A DNA stretch of 48,895 bases from Candidatus Olsenella pullicola (GTDB taxonomy: Bacteria; Actinomycetota; Coriobacteriia; Coriobacteriales; Atopobiaceae). This document shows, in pieces, positions 23,311 through 31,536 of the stretch. The position numbers were made by a program, and so were the translations under genes. Each line of letters starts with the position of its first letter. Within the stretch, counting starts at the first letter, position 1. The notes beneath the pieces were generated by a model that made no database searches, had not been told where the DNA came from, and saw only the letters and a program-made list of their open reading frames with translations. The stretch spans positions 1 to 48,895 of the forward strand of contig DXAB01000136.1 of assembly GCA_019117265.1 (NCBI GenBank), read 5' to 3'.

Positions 23311-24899
23311 TGTTCCAACGAGGGGAGTCGACCTCCAACGAGCCCGTTCGACGGCGCTTCTCGCGACGCTTTCAAGTGAGCCTTGTTGTTGAGGGCGCCC
23401 TCGTCGGTCTGTTTGGCGGGGGAGTCGTCACTCTGTACCGACTTGCTCTGAGCGGCGCCGAGGAGCTGCTCAGGGGCATCATCTCGCGGATTTCCAACAA
23501 CCCTCCGCTCATTGCCTGCTGGTTTGCGGTTCTGCTGCTCATCCTTGTGATCGTGTCACGGCTCCTGCTCTGGGAACCCGCCACGTCTGGCTCGGGAATT
23601 CCTCAGGTTGATGCTGAGGTTGAGGGTGCGCTTGACGCACCCTGGAGGCGCGTCATTCCCGCAAAGTTTCTTGAGGGAACGCTGCTTACCTTTGCCGGAC
23701 TCTCCATGGGAAGGGAGGGCCCCTCGGTTCAGCTGGGCGGCATGTCCGGTAAGGCCGTGTCTCGTGCCCTGGGGAGAAAGAGGGGAGAGGAGCGCCTCCT
23801 TGTGACCTGCGGGGCCGCTGCCGGTATGTCCGCGGCCTTTCATGCCCCCTTTACCGGCGTGCTCTTTGCGCTCGAGGAGATTCACAAGCAGTTCTCGGCT
23901 CCGCTCATCATTTCCGTCATGTGCTCCGCAGTGGTGTCCGACCTTCTTGTTTCGCAGGTGGTGGGCCTGAACCCGGTCCTTGACCTCTCGCTCGCCCAAA
24001 ACCTCCCGCATGTCACGTACCCGCTCGTGATCGTCCTTGGCGTGCTCTGCGGCCTTGTTGGCGCGCTTCACAATCGCGGCATGTTCGCCGTTCAGGACCT
24101 GTTCTCTCGCGTGAGGTCGCATCTTCCCTACGCTCGTCTCGCCCTGCCCTTTGCCCTTGCCGGGGTTGCCGCGTTTGTTTGGCCCGACCTTCTTTGCGGG
24201 GGAGAGGCGATAGTCGAGCAGCTGCTCTCTCCTGCCGGGATGACGCTTGGCGCGATTCTCGGACTTCTCTTAGGCAAGTACGTCCTTACTGCCATCTGCT
24301 TTGGGTCGGGAGCGCCCGGAGGCACGCTTTATCCACTCGTGGTCATGGGCGGGCTCTTTGGCGGTCTGTTCTTTGTCGCCGTGGGCAGTGCCTTTGGAAT
24401 TGAGCAGGTGTTCTTCCTAAACTTTGCGGCCCTCGGCGTCGCCGGGCTTTTCTCCGGCGTTGTGAGGGCTCCGGTCACCGCGGTCATCCTCGTGTTTGAG
24501 CTCACGGGCTCTCTGGACGCGCTGCTCTCCGTGTCCCTTGTCTCGATTCTTGCCTTTGTCACGGCGAGCCTCACTGATACCGATGCGTTCTACGAGCATC
24601 TTCTCAAGCCGTTTCTTGCTCGGACGTCAGTCTTGCGCAATGAGGCCGCCGAGCGCAAGGACCTTGGGTCCATACATGTTGGTGCCGGGGCGCGCATAGA
24701 GGGGATGCGCGTGAAGGACGTGCCGTGGCCCGACGGGATACGCATCGTTGTGATCCATCGCGCCGGCGATGAGCTCATTCCAACGGGGGAGACGGTCGTT
24801 CACGCGATGGACGAGCTCCTCTTCATAGCCGGCGAGAGCGCCACGGACGATGCCCGCATGAAGCTCGGGCTTATGTGCGAGCCGCGGGTGAGGTCGTGA
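23310..24899 (+). CDS. ClC-family chloride/proton antiporter with TrkA-C domain
   Basis: A 529-aa membrane protein of the ClC family. Selectivity-filter motifs are GSGIPQ, GREGPSVQLG with the gating glutamate, and GSGAPGGTLYP; an EE pair in FALEEIHKQF matches the internal proton glutamate of exchangers, so H+/Cl- antiport is more likely than a channel. About ten hydrophobic segments span residues 25-440; the last 80 residues form a TrkA-C regulatory domain (IEGMRVKDVPWP). The ATG at 23310 overlaps the previous stop (TGATG); in-frame codons further upstream lie in the hydrolase gene. It ends the plus-strand block. Confidence 0.92.
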   Translation: MFQRGESTSNEPVRRRFSRRFQVSLVVEGALVGLFGGGVVTLYRLALSGAEELLRGIISRISNNPPLIACWFAVLLLILVIVSRLLLWEPATSGSGIPQVDAEVEGALDAPWRRVIPAKFLEGTLLTFAGLSMGREGPSVQLGGMSGKAVSRALGRKRGEERLLVTCGAAAGMSAAFHAPFTGVLFALEEIHKQFSAPLIISVMCSAVVSDLLVSQVVGLNPVLDLSLAQNLPHVTYPLVIVLGVLCGLVGALHNRGMFAVQDLFSRVRSHLPYARLALPFALAGVAAFVWPDLLCGGEAIVEQLLSPAGMTLGAILGLLLGKYVLTAICFGSGAPGGTLYPLVVMGGLFGGLFFVAVGSAFGIEQVFFLNFAALGVAGLFSGVVRAPVTAVILVFELTGSLDALLSVSLVSILAFVTASLTDTDAFYEHLLKPFLARTSVLRNEAAERKDLGSIHVGAGARIEGMRVKDVPWPDGIRIVVIHRAGDELIPTGETVVHAMDELLFIAGESATDDARMKLGLMCEPRVRS

Positions 24900-24928
24900 C
24901 CCTTAAGACATAAGGGCGCGGCTCTCGG

Positions 24929-25048
24929 CGAGTGTACGAAACTCAAGAAGTATTTTCTCATTGCAGCGAATCTGGTCACAGGACAACTGCGAAAACGCTG
25001 CCGAGAAGAACATGAATCCAGATGGTATTGGCTCATTTCGTACACTCG
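24929..25048. repeat. 120-bp element with terminal inverted repeats
   Basis: A perfect 13-bp terminal inverted repeat, CGAGTGTACGAAA (24929-24941) and TTTCGTACACTCG (25036-25048), encloses a second nested pair: TTCTC plus GCAGCG (24955-24968) against CGCTGC plus GAGAA (24996-25007). The whole sequence can fold into one long interrupted hairpin. It lies in the 286-base gap between the convergent ClC and trxB genes. It resembles a miniature inverted-repeat element; no target-site duplication or transposase is obvious. A weak open frame on the minus strand starts in the right repeat but has no ribosome binding site. Confidence 0.65.
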
Positions 25049-25065
25049 ATGATTCTATGAGGGAA

Positions 25066-25104
25066 GACGGCCGCAAGCACAAGGGGAGTGCGCTTGCGGC
25101 CGTC
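25066..25104. terminator. bidirectional terminator between ClC gene and trxB
   Basis: GACGGCCGCAAGC (25066-25078) and GCTTGCGGCCGTC (25092-25104) form a perfect 13-bp GC-rich stem with a 13-base loop. It lies between convergent genes. T-tracts are weak on both strands (TCTTCC on the minus strand), but stem strength and location support termination. The AT-rich remainder up to trxB shows nothing else. Confidence 0.7.
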
Positions 25105-25185
25105 CGGAATTCGTCATAATCGCTACTTTACATAAGATATATTATCACGGATTTCTAGAATCTCAGTAAAGCGAGGAGACCCTTT

Positions 25186-26136
25186 CTATCCGTCTATTGG
25201 CCTGCCGAGATAGGCAGCGGCAGCCGATGCTGCGATGGCGCCGTCTGAGGCGGCCGTCACGATTTGCCTCAGGGGCTTTACACGCGCGTCTCCGGCAACG
25301 TAGAGCCCTGGCACCTCGGTTCCCATCCGCTCGTCCGTTATCGCGTACCCGCTCTTATCAAGCTCGACGATGTTCTTGATGAGCTCGGTCTCTGGCACCC
25401 GGCCCACAAGGACGAAGACGCCAAAGGAGCCCTCGTCGAACGTCTCGACATACGTGGAGCCGGTCCTGTTGTCCCTGAGCTCGATTTCTCCGAGAAGGTC
25501 GTTTCCTCGAACCGCCACGACGCTTGTCATCAGACGAATCTCAACCTTCTCGTTGCGCTCGAGCTCTCGAACGACTGCCGTCTGGGCCCTCAGGTGGTCC
25601 TTGCGCACGATAAGCGTGACCTTGCTCGCGAGCCTCGCTAGAAACAGCGCCTCCTCGGAGGCCGAGTTTCCACCGCCAATCATGAACACCTGTTTGTTTC
25701 TATAGAACATCCCGTCACAGGTTGCGCAGTAGGAGACGCCATGACCAGCGAACTTTTCCTCGCCCTCAAAGCCCGCGTGGCGAGGCTGTGCCCCGGCCGC
25801 CAGAATGACGGCGGCGGAGTCATACGTGGCGCCAGAGGCGCTCACGAGAAATCGTCCCGTGCTCTTGTCATGAGAAATTGAGGTCACCACGTCCATCTCT
25901 ACCTGAGCGCCTAGGTCCACGGCTTGCGAGCGCATGGCCTCGGTAAGCGAGTAGCCGTCTGCGTGAGGGACTCCGGGGTAGTTGTCAATCTCGCTCGTGA
26001 GGATGACCTGGCCCCCAAAGGCCTCCCGCTCGAGCGTGATGGCATCGAGAAGCGATCGCTGGGCGTAGATGGCCGCGGTGAGCCCGGCAGGGCCGCCTCC
26101 CACGATGACCAGCTCCTTTTCTATCGTCTGGGACAT
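25186..26136 (-). CDS. trxB: Thioredoxin reductase
   Basis: TrxB uses NADPH and FAD to reduce thioredoxin. The 316-aa protein has the FAD-binding GGGPAGLTAAIYA at residues 13-25, the redox-active CATC at 137-140, an NADPH-binding GGGNSASEEALFLA, and the C-terminal FAD motif YVAGDARVKPLRQIVTAA. All features of low-molecular-weight thioredoxin reductases are intact. The ATG at 26136 follows AAAGGGGAGAG. It is a single transcription unit downstream of the dut terminator; no thioredoxin gene is adjacent. Confidence 0.95.
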   Translation of the reverse strand: MSQTIEKELVIVGGGPAGLTAAIYAQRSLLDAITLEREAFGGQVILTSEIDNYPGVPHADGYSLTEAMRSQAVDLGAQVEMDVVTSISHDKSTGRFLVSASGATYDSAAVILAAGAQPRHAGFEGEEKFAGHGVSYCATCDGMFYRNKQVFMIGGGNSASEEALFLARLASKVTLIVRKDHLRAQTAVVRELERNEKVEIRLMTSVVAVRGNDLLGEIELRDNRTGSTYVETFDEGSFGVFVLVGRVPETELIKNIVELDKSGYAITDERMGTEVPGLYVAGDARVKPLRQIVTAASDGAIAASAAAAYLGRPIDG

Positions 26137-26199
26137 GTCTCTCCCCTTTCGTCGGTCGTTTCTCTTGGAATACCCCGATCTCCCCCATCATAGTCATAA

Positions 26200-26239
26200 A
26201 TGAGAGGCAGCAACCAACATTTTGGTTGCCGCCTCTCAT
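26200..26239 (-). terminator. terminator after dut
   Basis: An 18-base arm (26200-26217, containing GAGAGGCAGCAACCAA) pairs with 26222-26239 with a single mismatch around a 4-base loop. On the minus strand it lies 24 bases after the dut stop and is followed by TTTATGA. It separates dut from trxB, which is transcribed in the same direction. Confidence 0.8.
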
Positions 26240-26263
26240 CTCACCTCTATTTGGGACGCGCCC

Positions 26264-26710
26264 CTAAACGCCGCTCGATCCAAAGCCGCCGACACCGCGA
26301 TCGGTCTCGTCGAGCTCGTCGACCTCATGGAGGGTGACCACGGGAACGCGCTGGATGACGAGCTGTGCGATGCGCTCACCGCGCTCGATGGAAATCTCGT
26401 TCTCGTTGTCCAGATTCACGGCGCACACCTTGAGCTCGCCGCGATAGTGCGCGTCGATGAGTCCGGGGGTGTTGGCCATTGACAGCCCCTTCTTGAGGGC
26501 AAGGCCGCTGCGAGGCTGGACAAAGCCCGCATAGCCCTCGGGAATGGCAACGGCGAGACCGGTTGAGATGAGGCGACGCTCGTGGGGGGCAAGCGTCACG
26601 CTCTCGTTTGCCCGCAGGTCAAGTCCCGCATCGCCCTCGTAGGCGTATGTAGGGAGCTCGACCGTGGGGTCAAGTCTCTTGATGGGCAGGTCAATCCTGT
26701 TGTCAGTCAT
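26264..26710 (-). CDS. dut: dUTP diphosphatase
   Basis: Dut hydrolyses dUTP to dUMP and pyrophosphate, keeping uracil out of DNA and feeding dTMP synthesis. The 148-aa trimeric-type enzyme shows the five family motifs in order: AGLDLRA, PRSGLALKKG, GLIDAHYRGEL, RIAQLVI and the C-terminal GFGSSG. Its start overlaps the nrdR stop by eight bases, so dut and nrdR are translationally coupled, joining nucleotide-pool genes near the lexA regulon. Confidence 0.96.
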   Translation of the reverse strand: MTDNRIDLPIKRLDPTVELPTYAYEGDAGLDLRANESVTLAPHERRLISTGLAVAIPEGYAGFVQPRSGLALKKGLSMANTPGLIDAHYRGELKVCAVNLDNENEISIERGERIAQLVIQRVPVVTLHEVDELDETDRGVGGFGSSGV

Positions 26711-27152
26711 TAAGGCTCCTCAGCTCCTCGCTGAACTCGTCAACGTCCTTGAAGTCACGGTAGACCGAAGCAAAGCGAATGTAGGCGACCTTGTCGACGG
26801 CAACAAGGCGCTTGAGCACCATGCTCCCCAGGTCAACGGAAGAGATCTCCATGATGCCGCCGTCTCTGAGCTCGGACTCGATGCTGTCGATGAGAGCGGT
26901 GAGGGTGGACATCGCAATATCACGCTTCACCGTGGCGGTGACGAGGCCCCTCATGAGCTTCTGCCGGTCAAAGGGCTCCTTGTGGCCGTCGCGCTTAATG
27001 ACGAGGAGCGGCATCTCCTCGCAGCGCTCGTACGTGGTGAACCTGAAGCCGCACTTTGTGCACTCGCGACGTCTCCGAATGGCATCGTTGCCCTCGGAAG
27101 GCCTTGAGTCAACTACCTTGGACTCCTCACAGCCGCATTTTGGACAGCGCAT
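26703..27152 (-). CDS. nrdR: Transcriptional repressor NrdR
   Basis: NrdR senses ATP/dATP and represses ribonucleotide reductase genes. The 149-aa protein has an N-terminal zinc ribbon (C3, C6, C31, C34) with the RRRREC segment and an ATP-cone domain beginning at VIKRDGHKEPFDRQKL. The start is the ATG at 27152, preceded by GAGGAGG; upstream in-frame codons lack homology. The order lexA / LysM protein / nrdR seen here is also found in mycobacteria. No nrd genes or obvious NrdR boxes are in the window, so its targets lie elsewhere. Confidence 0.96.
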   Translation of the reverse strand: MRCPKCGCEESKVVDSRPSEGNDAIRRRRECTKCGFRFTTYERCEEMPLLVIKRDGHKEPFDRQKLMRGLVTATVKRDIAMSTLTALIDSIESELRDGGIMEISSVDLGSMVLKRLVAVDKVAYIRFASVYRDFKDVDEFSEELRSLND

Positions 27153-27254
27153 GAAACCTCCTCGATGACCGCTCCCATGAGAAGGTATCACAAAACGTTT
27201 ATTGTCTGTGCAGGGATGCCGGCGAGAAACCATTTGGAAAGGCATGCCGGAGCC

Positions 27255-27707
27255 TCAGTTTGACGAGGCGCCCGGAACGATGATCCTTTGACCGGGAACA
27301 AGGTGACCATCGCCAAGCCCGTTGCGCTCGACGATCCAGCTCACGACGTCTGAGGTCGAGCAGCCACTGACGCCGGCGTCTTCGGCGATGCCCCAGAGCG
27401 TGTCACCCTCGCTGACAACAACCTCCTGGGCGCCCACCTTGGACAGGGCGGCCGAGCTCGAGCTCGCGGCAAGCGCGTCGGTGATAAGCGATGCGAGACA
27501 AAGCACCAAAAGAACCGAGACGAACGAGAGGATGAGCAGGGCGCTCTGCGAACGGGAAAGCGTGGGGTGCTCCTCACGCGGCTCACGTGCCGAACGCGGG
27601 CGGCATGCGCCGCGACCGCCTTCGATGAGTACGAGGTTGGGCTCGAATTCGGAGAGCGCGGCCGTTCCGTCAACGGCGGGAGTGCAGAGAGCGTGTGCGT
27701 AGGTCAT
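27255..27707 (-). CDS. LysM membrane protein, probable SOS division inhibitor
   Basis: A 150-aa protein with a cytoplasmic N-terminal part, one membrane helix (about 55-80) and an extracellular LysM domain (about 96-146, with VSEGDTLWGIAEDAG and HLVPGQRIIVP) that binds peptidoglycan. This architecture and the divergent position next to lexA match YneA of Bacillus, DivS of Corynebacterium and mycobacterial Rv2719c, which delay division during the SOS response. A LexA-like box lies inside its promoter, supporting damage control. The ATG at 27707 is preceded by AAAGGGGAC. The division-inhibitor role is inference from architecture and context. Confidence 0.8.
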   Translation of the reverse strand: MTYAHALCTPAVDGTAALSEFEPNLVLIEGGRGACRPRSAREPREEHPTLSRSQSALLILSFVSVLLVLCLASLITDALAASSSSAALSKVGAQEVVVSEGDTLWGIAEDAGVSGCSTSDVVSWIVERNGLGDGHLVPGQRIIVPGASSN

Positions 27708-27789
27708 CGTTGTCCCCTTTCGTGTGCGTTCGGGACAGTTATACCGAGCGTGTCGGACAGATCTCTGTGCAATGAGAACGTCTGTACCC

Positions 27790-27817
27790 ATTATGCGCGT
27801 ACCTGTGTTCGTGTCAA
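27790..27817 (-). promoter_or_regulatory. LysM gene promoter with embedded LexA-like box
   Basis: On the minus strand TTGACA (27812-27817) and CATAAT (27790-27795) are 16 bases apart. The spacer holds CGAACACAGGTACG (plus coordinates 27798-27811), which fits the Gram-positive LexA consensus CGAACRNRYGTTYG at 12 of 14 positions. A second, weaker GAAC-N4-GTAC site lies just downstream of the -10 at 27776-27787. Confidence 0.65.
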
Positions 27818-27824
27818 GAAGAAA

Positions 27825-27864
27825 CGAACAGATGTTTGCGATAATGACGGAACTGATGTATCAT
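27825..27864 (+). promoter_or_regulatory. lexA promoter with LexA box
   Basis: CGAACAGATGTTTG (27825-27838) is a clear LexA operator. It overlaps the -35 box TTGCGA (27836-27841), which is 17 bases from TATCAT (27859-27864). The lexA start codon is at 27890 behind AAAGGAGG. This implies autorepression of lexA. Confidence 0.8.
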
Positions 27865-27889
27865 CTGGGAAACGACAAAGGAGGTAGCC

Positions 27890-28546
27890 ATGGCACGCGG
27901 GAAGCTCGGTAAGCGTCAGCTCGCCATCTATGACTTCATCAGGAGCTATACAGACGAGCACGGCTACCCGCCCTCGGTGCGAGAGATTGGTGCCGCCGTG
28001 GGCCTGGCCTCGCCCTCTACCGTCCACATGCACCTCAAGGTGCTCGAGGAGCAGGGCCTCATCAAGAGAGACTCCAAGAAGCCTCGCACCATCGAGGTCA
28101 TGAACAAGCAGGACGCCCCTGATGACGCCGCTCAGGGCCTCGCCCAGGTGAGTCAGGACGTTTCGCACAATGCGATATCCCTTCCGCTCGTTGGTCGCGT
28201 GGCGGCGGGGACACCCATCCTGGCCGAGCAGAACATCGAGGACACGCTCACGCTTCCCACCTCGATCGTTGGTGATTCCAGCTCGTTCATCCTTCGCGTT
28301 CGAGGGGAGTCGATGATCAACGCCGGCATCTTCGATGGCGACTACATCGTGGTCAAGGAGCAGAGCGACGCGCACGACGGAGAGATCGTCGTTGCCCTTA
28401 TCGACGACTCTGCCACGGTTAAGACGTTCTATCGTGAGCGCGGGCGCATTCGCCTCCAACCTGAGAACGACACCATGTCTCCCATCTACGTTGAGAACCC
28501 CACCATCCTCGGTAGGGTCACGGCGCTCATTCGCGCCGTCTCATAA
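27890..28546 (+). CDS. lexA: SOS repressor LexA
   Basis: LexA represses DNA-damage genes and cleaves itself when RecA filaments form. The 218-aa protein has an N-terminal winged helix (PPSVREIGAAVGL, SPSTVHMHLKVLEEQGLI) and a C-terminal S24 peptidase domain. The self-cleavage bond A106-G107 (RVAAGTP), nucleophile S141 (RGESMIN) and general base K178 (ATVKTF) are all present, so auto-cleavage should work. AAAGGAGG precedes ATG 27890. LexA operators are seen at its own promoter, at the divergent LysM gene and at recA. Confidence 0.97.
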   Translation: MARGKLGKRQLAIYDFIRSYTDEHGYPPSVREIGAAVGLASPSTVHMHLKVLEEQGLIKRDSKKPRTIEVMNKQDAPDDAAQGLAQVSQDVSHNAISLPLVGRVAAGTPILAEQNIEDTLTLPTSIVGDSSSFILRVRGESMINAGIFDGDYIVVKEQSDAHDGEIVVALIDDSATVKTFYRERGRIRLQPENDTMSPIYVENPTILGRVTALIRAVS

Positions 28547-28550
28547 GCAG

Positions 28551-29306
28551 ATGGCTTCCGAAACCTTGGACTCAGACGCGCCTTGCAACGGGCGCGTTGG
28601 CATCTTTGACGTTCTGAGGGGCCTCTCCGTCGTCTCGATGGTGCTCTTTCACCTCTGCTACGACCTCAAGTTCCTGAGCGGCGTCGAGCTTGCCTGGTTT
28701 GAGCCTCCCCTGCAAGACATCTGGAGGTGCAGCATCTCCTGGACGTTTCTCGCCATTGCGGGATGCATGTTCACCTTCTCGCGCTCAAACCTGAGGCGCT
28801 CGCTCCAGTATGGCGGGGTTGCGCTTGCCATCTGGGTCGTCACAAGCATGGCCTCTGTGGACACGCCCATCTCGTTTGGGATCATCTACTGCATGGCCGC
28901 CTGCACGTTTGTCACAGAGCTTCTGAGAAGGCTCGGGGTGACCCCGCGAGGCTACGTCGCGGCGCTTGCCCTCTTTGTTGCGTTTCTTGCCCTGCAGGGG
29001 CTCTCAGGAGGTACTGCGCTCTTTGGGACCGTCGAGATACCCCCCGAGGCGTACCGCGGCGAGCTCCTCTCATGGCTTGGGCTGCCGGGCCCGGAGTTCT
29101 CATCGGGCGACTACTACCCGCTCCTCCCCTACCTGCTCGTCTATCTCTCGGGCGTTGCGCTTGGCAACGCGTGGCGGTCCGGCGGCTACCCGCAGTGGGC
29201 GCGTAACGCGCGTTGTGCGCCGCTCTCGTTTGCCGGGCGCCACGCGCTTGCCATCTACGTGTTGCACCAGCCGCTACTTCTCGCTCTCTGCGGCCTTTTT
29301 GTCTAA
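28551..29306 (+). CDS. DUF1624/HGSNAT-like membrane protein
   Basis: A 251-aa integral membrane protein with about seven hydrophobic segments. The N-terminal RVGIFDVLRGLSVVSMVLFHLCYDL matches the heparan-alpha-glucosaminide N-acetyltransferase-like (DUF1624) family, with a conserved Asp and His in that helix pair; the C-terminal SFAGRHALAIYVLHQPLLL is also typical. Family members are thought to acylate sugars across the membrane, but the bacterial forms have no firm role. ATG 28551 follows lexA by four bases, so it may share the lexA transcript. Its last 33 bases overlap the 3' end of the convergent hflX. Confidence 0.8.
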   Translation: MASETLDSDAPCNGRVGIFDVLRGLSVVSMVLFHLCYDLKFLSGVELAWFEPPLQDIWRCSISWTFLAIAGCMFTFSRSNLRRSLQYGGVALAIWVVTSMASVDTPISFGIIYCMAACTFVTELLRRLGVTPRGYVAALALFVAFLALQGLSGGTALFGTVEIPPEAYRGELLSWLGLPGPEFSSGDYYPLLPYLLVYLSGVALGNAWRSGGYPQWARNARCAPLSFAGRHALAIYVLHQPLLLALCGLFV

Positions 29307-30605
29307 GCCCTCCTTGACGTCGCAACGGTAGGGCTCGAGGGTGGCGGCCATGCGGGGGTCGGCCTTTACCGTCACGAGGAGGCCGTCCTGCACGTAGCGC
29401 TCGCGCATGACCTGGCAGCGCTCGTGAACCATCTTCATGGGAAGGCCCTTGTCGTAGGGAACGAGCGCGGTGAGCGTGACGCTTCCGCTTGCCGCCTCCT
29501 GCGCGATGCGATAGAGAAGCCCGCGGATGCCCTGTCCGTCGAGGGCGGAGATGGGCTGTGCGTCCGGGTGTGCGAGAAGCGCCTCTCGCTTGGAGTCCTC
29601 ATCGAGCAGGTCGCACTTGTTGAGCACGGTCACGCTCCGAATGTCCGCGGCGCCAATGTCAGCCAGCACCGACCTCACGGCGGCGATCTCGAGCTCCCTG
29701 TGGGGGTCTGAGGCGTCAACGACAAGAAGGACGAGGTCGGCAGCCCTAACCTCGGCAAGCGTCGACTTGAAGGACTCAACGAGCATGGTGGGGAGCTTCT
29801 GGATGAAGCCGACGGTGTCCGTGATGGTGACCTTGCGACCCTCCTCGAGGTCAAGCGCCCGCGTGGTGGGGTCAAGGGTCGCAAAGAGCTCGTCACGCAC
29901 GTAGACGTTCGAGCCCGTGAGACGATTGAGCAGCGTTGACTTGCCGGCGTTGGTGTAGCCGACGAGGGCGACGCGATAGACGCCGGAGTCCCAGCGCGCC
30001 TTGCTCTGAACGCCTCTCCTTCGGTCCAGACGATCGAGCTCCCGGCGCAGCGTCGAGATACGCGCGCGCACGAGGCGACGGTCGACCTCGAGCTGGCTCT
30101 CGCCCTGTCCGAAGCGGCTGCCGATGCCGCCGCGCGTCTGCTCCCCCACGAGGTGGCTCCACATGCCCCTGAGGCGTGGCAGGACATACTGCAGCTGGGC
30201 GAGCTGAACCTGGAGCCTGCCCTCGTGCGTCTTGGCGTGAACGCCAAAGATGTCGAGGATGAGCGCGGTCCTATCGATGATCTTGACGGGCTCGCCCACG
30301 ATCTTCTCGAGGTTGGCCTGCTGGGATGGCGTGAGCTCGTCATCGAAGATGACGACGTCGGCCTCGAGGTTTCTGACGTAGGAGCAGAGCTCCTCGACCT
30401 TGCCCTTGCCGATGAAGGTCTTGGGGACGGGCGCGTCAAGCCGCTGGGTCAGGGTAAGCACGACCTCGGCGCCGTCCGTCTCGGCAAGGCGGGCAAGCTC
30501 CGCGAGGGACTCCTCGCACGTCCATTCCGAGTTGCCAAGGTCAACTCCCACGAGTATCGCGCGCTCCTTGACGGGGGCGGTTGAGATGGGCTTGAACCTA
30601 GGCAT
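29274..30605 (-). CDS. hflX: GTPase HflX
   Basis: HflX is a ribosome-binding GTPase that splits stalled ribosomes, often under heat or antibiotic stress. The 443-aa protein has the N-terminal HflX domain (GKGKVEELCSYV, DDELTPSQQANLE, RTALILDIF), the glycine-rich linker GGIGSRFGQGESQLEVDRR, and a G domain with GYTNAGKST, ATLDPTTR, DTVGFI and NKCD. I place the start at ATG 30605, which overlaps the miaA stop by eight bases behind GGGAGGTGG; an earlier in-frame start lies in miaA. It ends the miaB-miaA-hflX run and overlaps the convergent DUF1624 gene. Confidence 0.96.
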   Translation of the reverse strand: MPRFKPISTAPVKERAILVGVDLGNSEWTCEESLAELARLAETDGAEVVLTLTQRLDAPVPKTFIGKGKVEELCSYVRNLEADVVIFDDELTPSQQANLEKIVGEPVKIIDRTALILDIFGVHAKTHEGRLQVQLAQLQYVLPRLRGMWSHLVGEQTRGGIGSRFGQGESQLEVDRRLVRARISTLRRELDRLDRRRGVQSKARWDSGVYRVALVGYTNAGKSTLLNRLTGSNVYVRDELFATLDPTTRALDLEEGRKVTITDTVGFIQKLPTMLVESFKSTLAEVRAADLVLLVVDASDPHRELEIAAVRSVLADIGAADIRSVTVLNKCDLLDEDSKREALLAHPDAQPISALDGQGIRGLLYRIAQEAASGSVTLTALVPYDKGLPMKMVHERCQVMRERYVQDGLLVTVKADPRMAATLEPYRCDVKEGLDKKAAESEK

Positions 30606-31536
30606 GGCCACCTCCCAAAAGGTCGTCCACCACGAGGTCCAGAACCTGCGCAAGGTCAAGCTCGTCCAGGTTGACCCACCTCACGCGGCCGTCATGCCTA
30701 AACCAGGACAGCTGTCGCTTGGCGTAGCGCCGCGAGCGGCGCTTGATGAGCTCGATGGCATCGTCGAGGGAGAGCTCCCCGGCAAGCGCCTGAAGGATCT
30801 CCTTGTATCCGATCGCTTGACCGGCGGTGTGCTCGGCGCTGAGGCCGCGCTGCGCGAGCAAGCGCACCTCGTCGACGAGACCGTCTCGGACCATCTGGTC
30901 AACACGCGCGTCGATGCGGGCATAGAGCCTCTCGCGGCCCATGGTGAGGCCCCAGATGCGCGCGTCATAGTGCGCCGCGCGCCTATGAAGCCCCTCATGG
31001 TGCTGCGCGTACGACACCCCCTCGTCGAGCATCTCGAGCGCGCGGATGACCCTGCGGCTGTTGTTGGGGTGAATGAGCTCGGCGCTCCTGGGGTCCCGGC
31101 TCGCAAGGAGCGCATGGAGCCCATTGGGCCCCAGCTCCTCAAGCTGACGCTCGTATGAGGCGCGCAGGCCCCCGTCCCTCTCGCCGGAGGGAAAGGACAT
31201 GTCATCGATGACGGCGTTGAGGTAGAGCCCCGTTCCCCCACAGAGGACGGGGATGCGCCCCGCGTCCAGAAGGCCGTCGACAAGGGATCGGGCCTGGGTT
31301 TGGAACAGGCTCACCGAGTAGCTCTCGGCTGGATCGGCAACGTCAACCATGCGAAGCGGGACGCGCCGGTCGCGCTCGGGGGTCTTGGCGGTGCCTATGT
31401 CCATCCCCCGATAGACCTGCATCGCGTCAACCGAGATGACCTCGCTCTCAAGCTGGTAGGCAACGAGCTCGGCGAGGGCGCTCTTACCGGAGGCCGTGGG
31501 TCCTACGATGCACGCAACGGGACCCGGGGCGCTCAT
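30598..31536 (-). CDS. miaA: tRNA dimethylallyltransferase MiaA
   Basis: MiaA adds a dimethylallyl group to A37 of tRNAs that read codons starting with U. The 312-aa protein has the P-loop GPTASGKS at 12-19, the DAMQVYRGMDIGTAK substrate loop, GGTGLYLNA and the RQLSWFRHD motif. Its start overlaps the miaB stop by four bases (ATGA type), and MiaB carries out the next step, methylthiolation of the same base. The two enzymes thus form a pathway operon for ms2i6A37. Confidence 0.97.
   Translation of the reverse strand: MSAPGPVACIVGPTASGKSALAELVAYQLESEVISVDAMQVYRGMDIGTAKTPERDRRVPLRMVDVADPAESYSVSLFQTQARSLVDGLLDAGRIPVLCGGTGLYLNAVIDDMSFPSGERDGGLRASYERQLEELGPNGLHALLASRDPRSAELIHPNNSRRVIRALEMLDEGVSYAQHHEGLHRRAAHYDARIWGLTMGRERLYARIDARVDQMVRDGLVDEVRLLAQRGLSAEHTAGQAIGYKEILQALAGELSLDDAIELIKRRSRRYAKRQLSWFRHDGRVRWVNLDELDLAQVLDLVVDDLLGGGHA

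Noticed and set aside
24800..25045. 81-codon minus-strand frame over the inverted-repeat element
   Set aside because: It starts inside the terminal repeat, extends antisense into the ClC gene and has no binding site.
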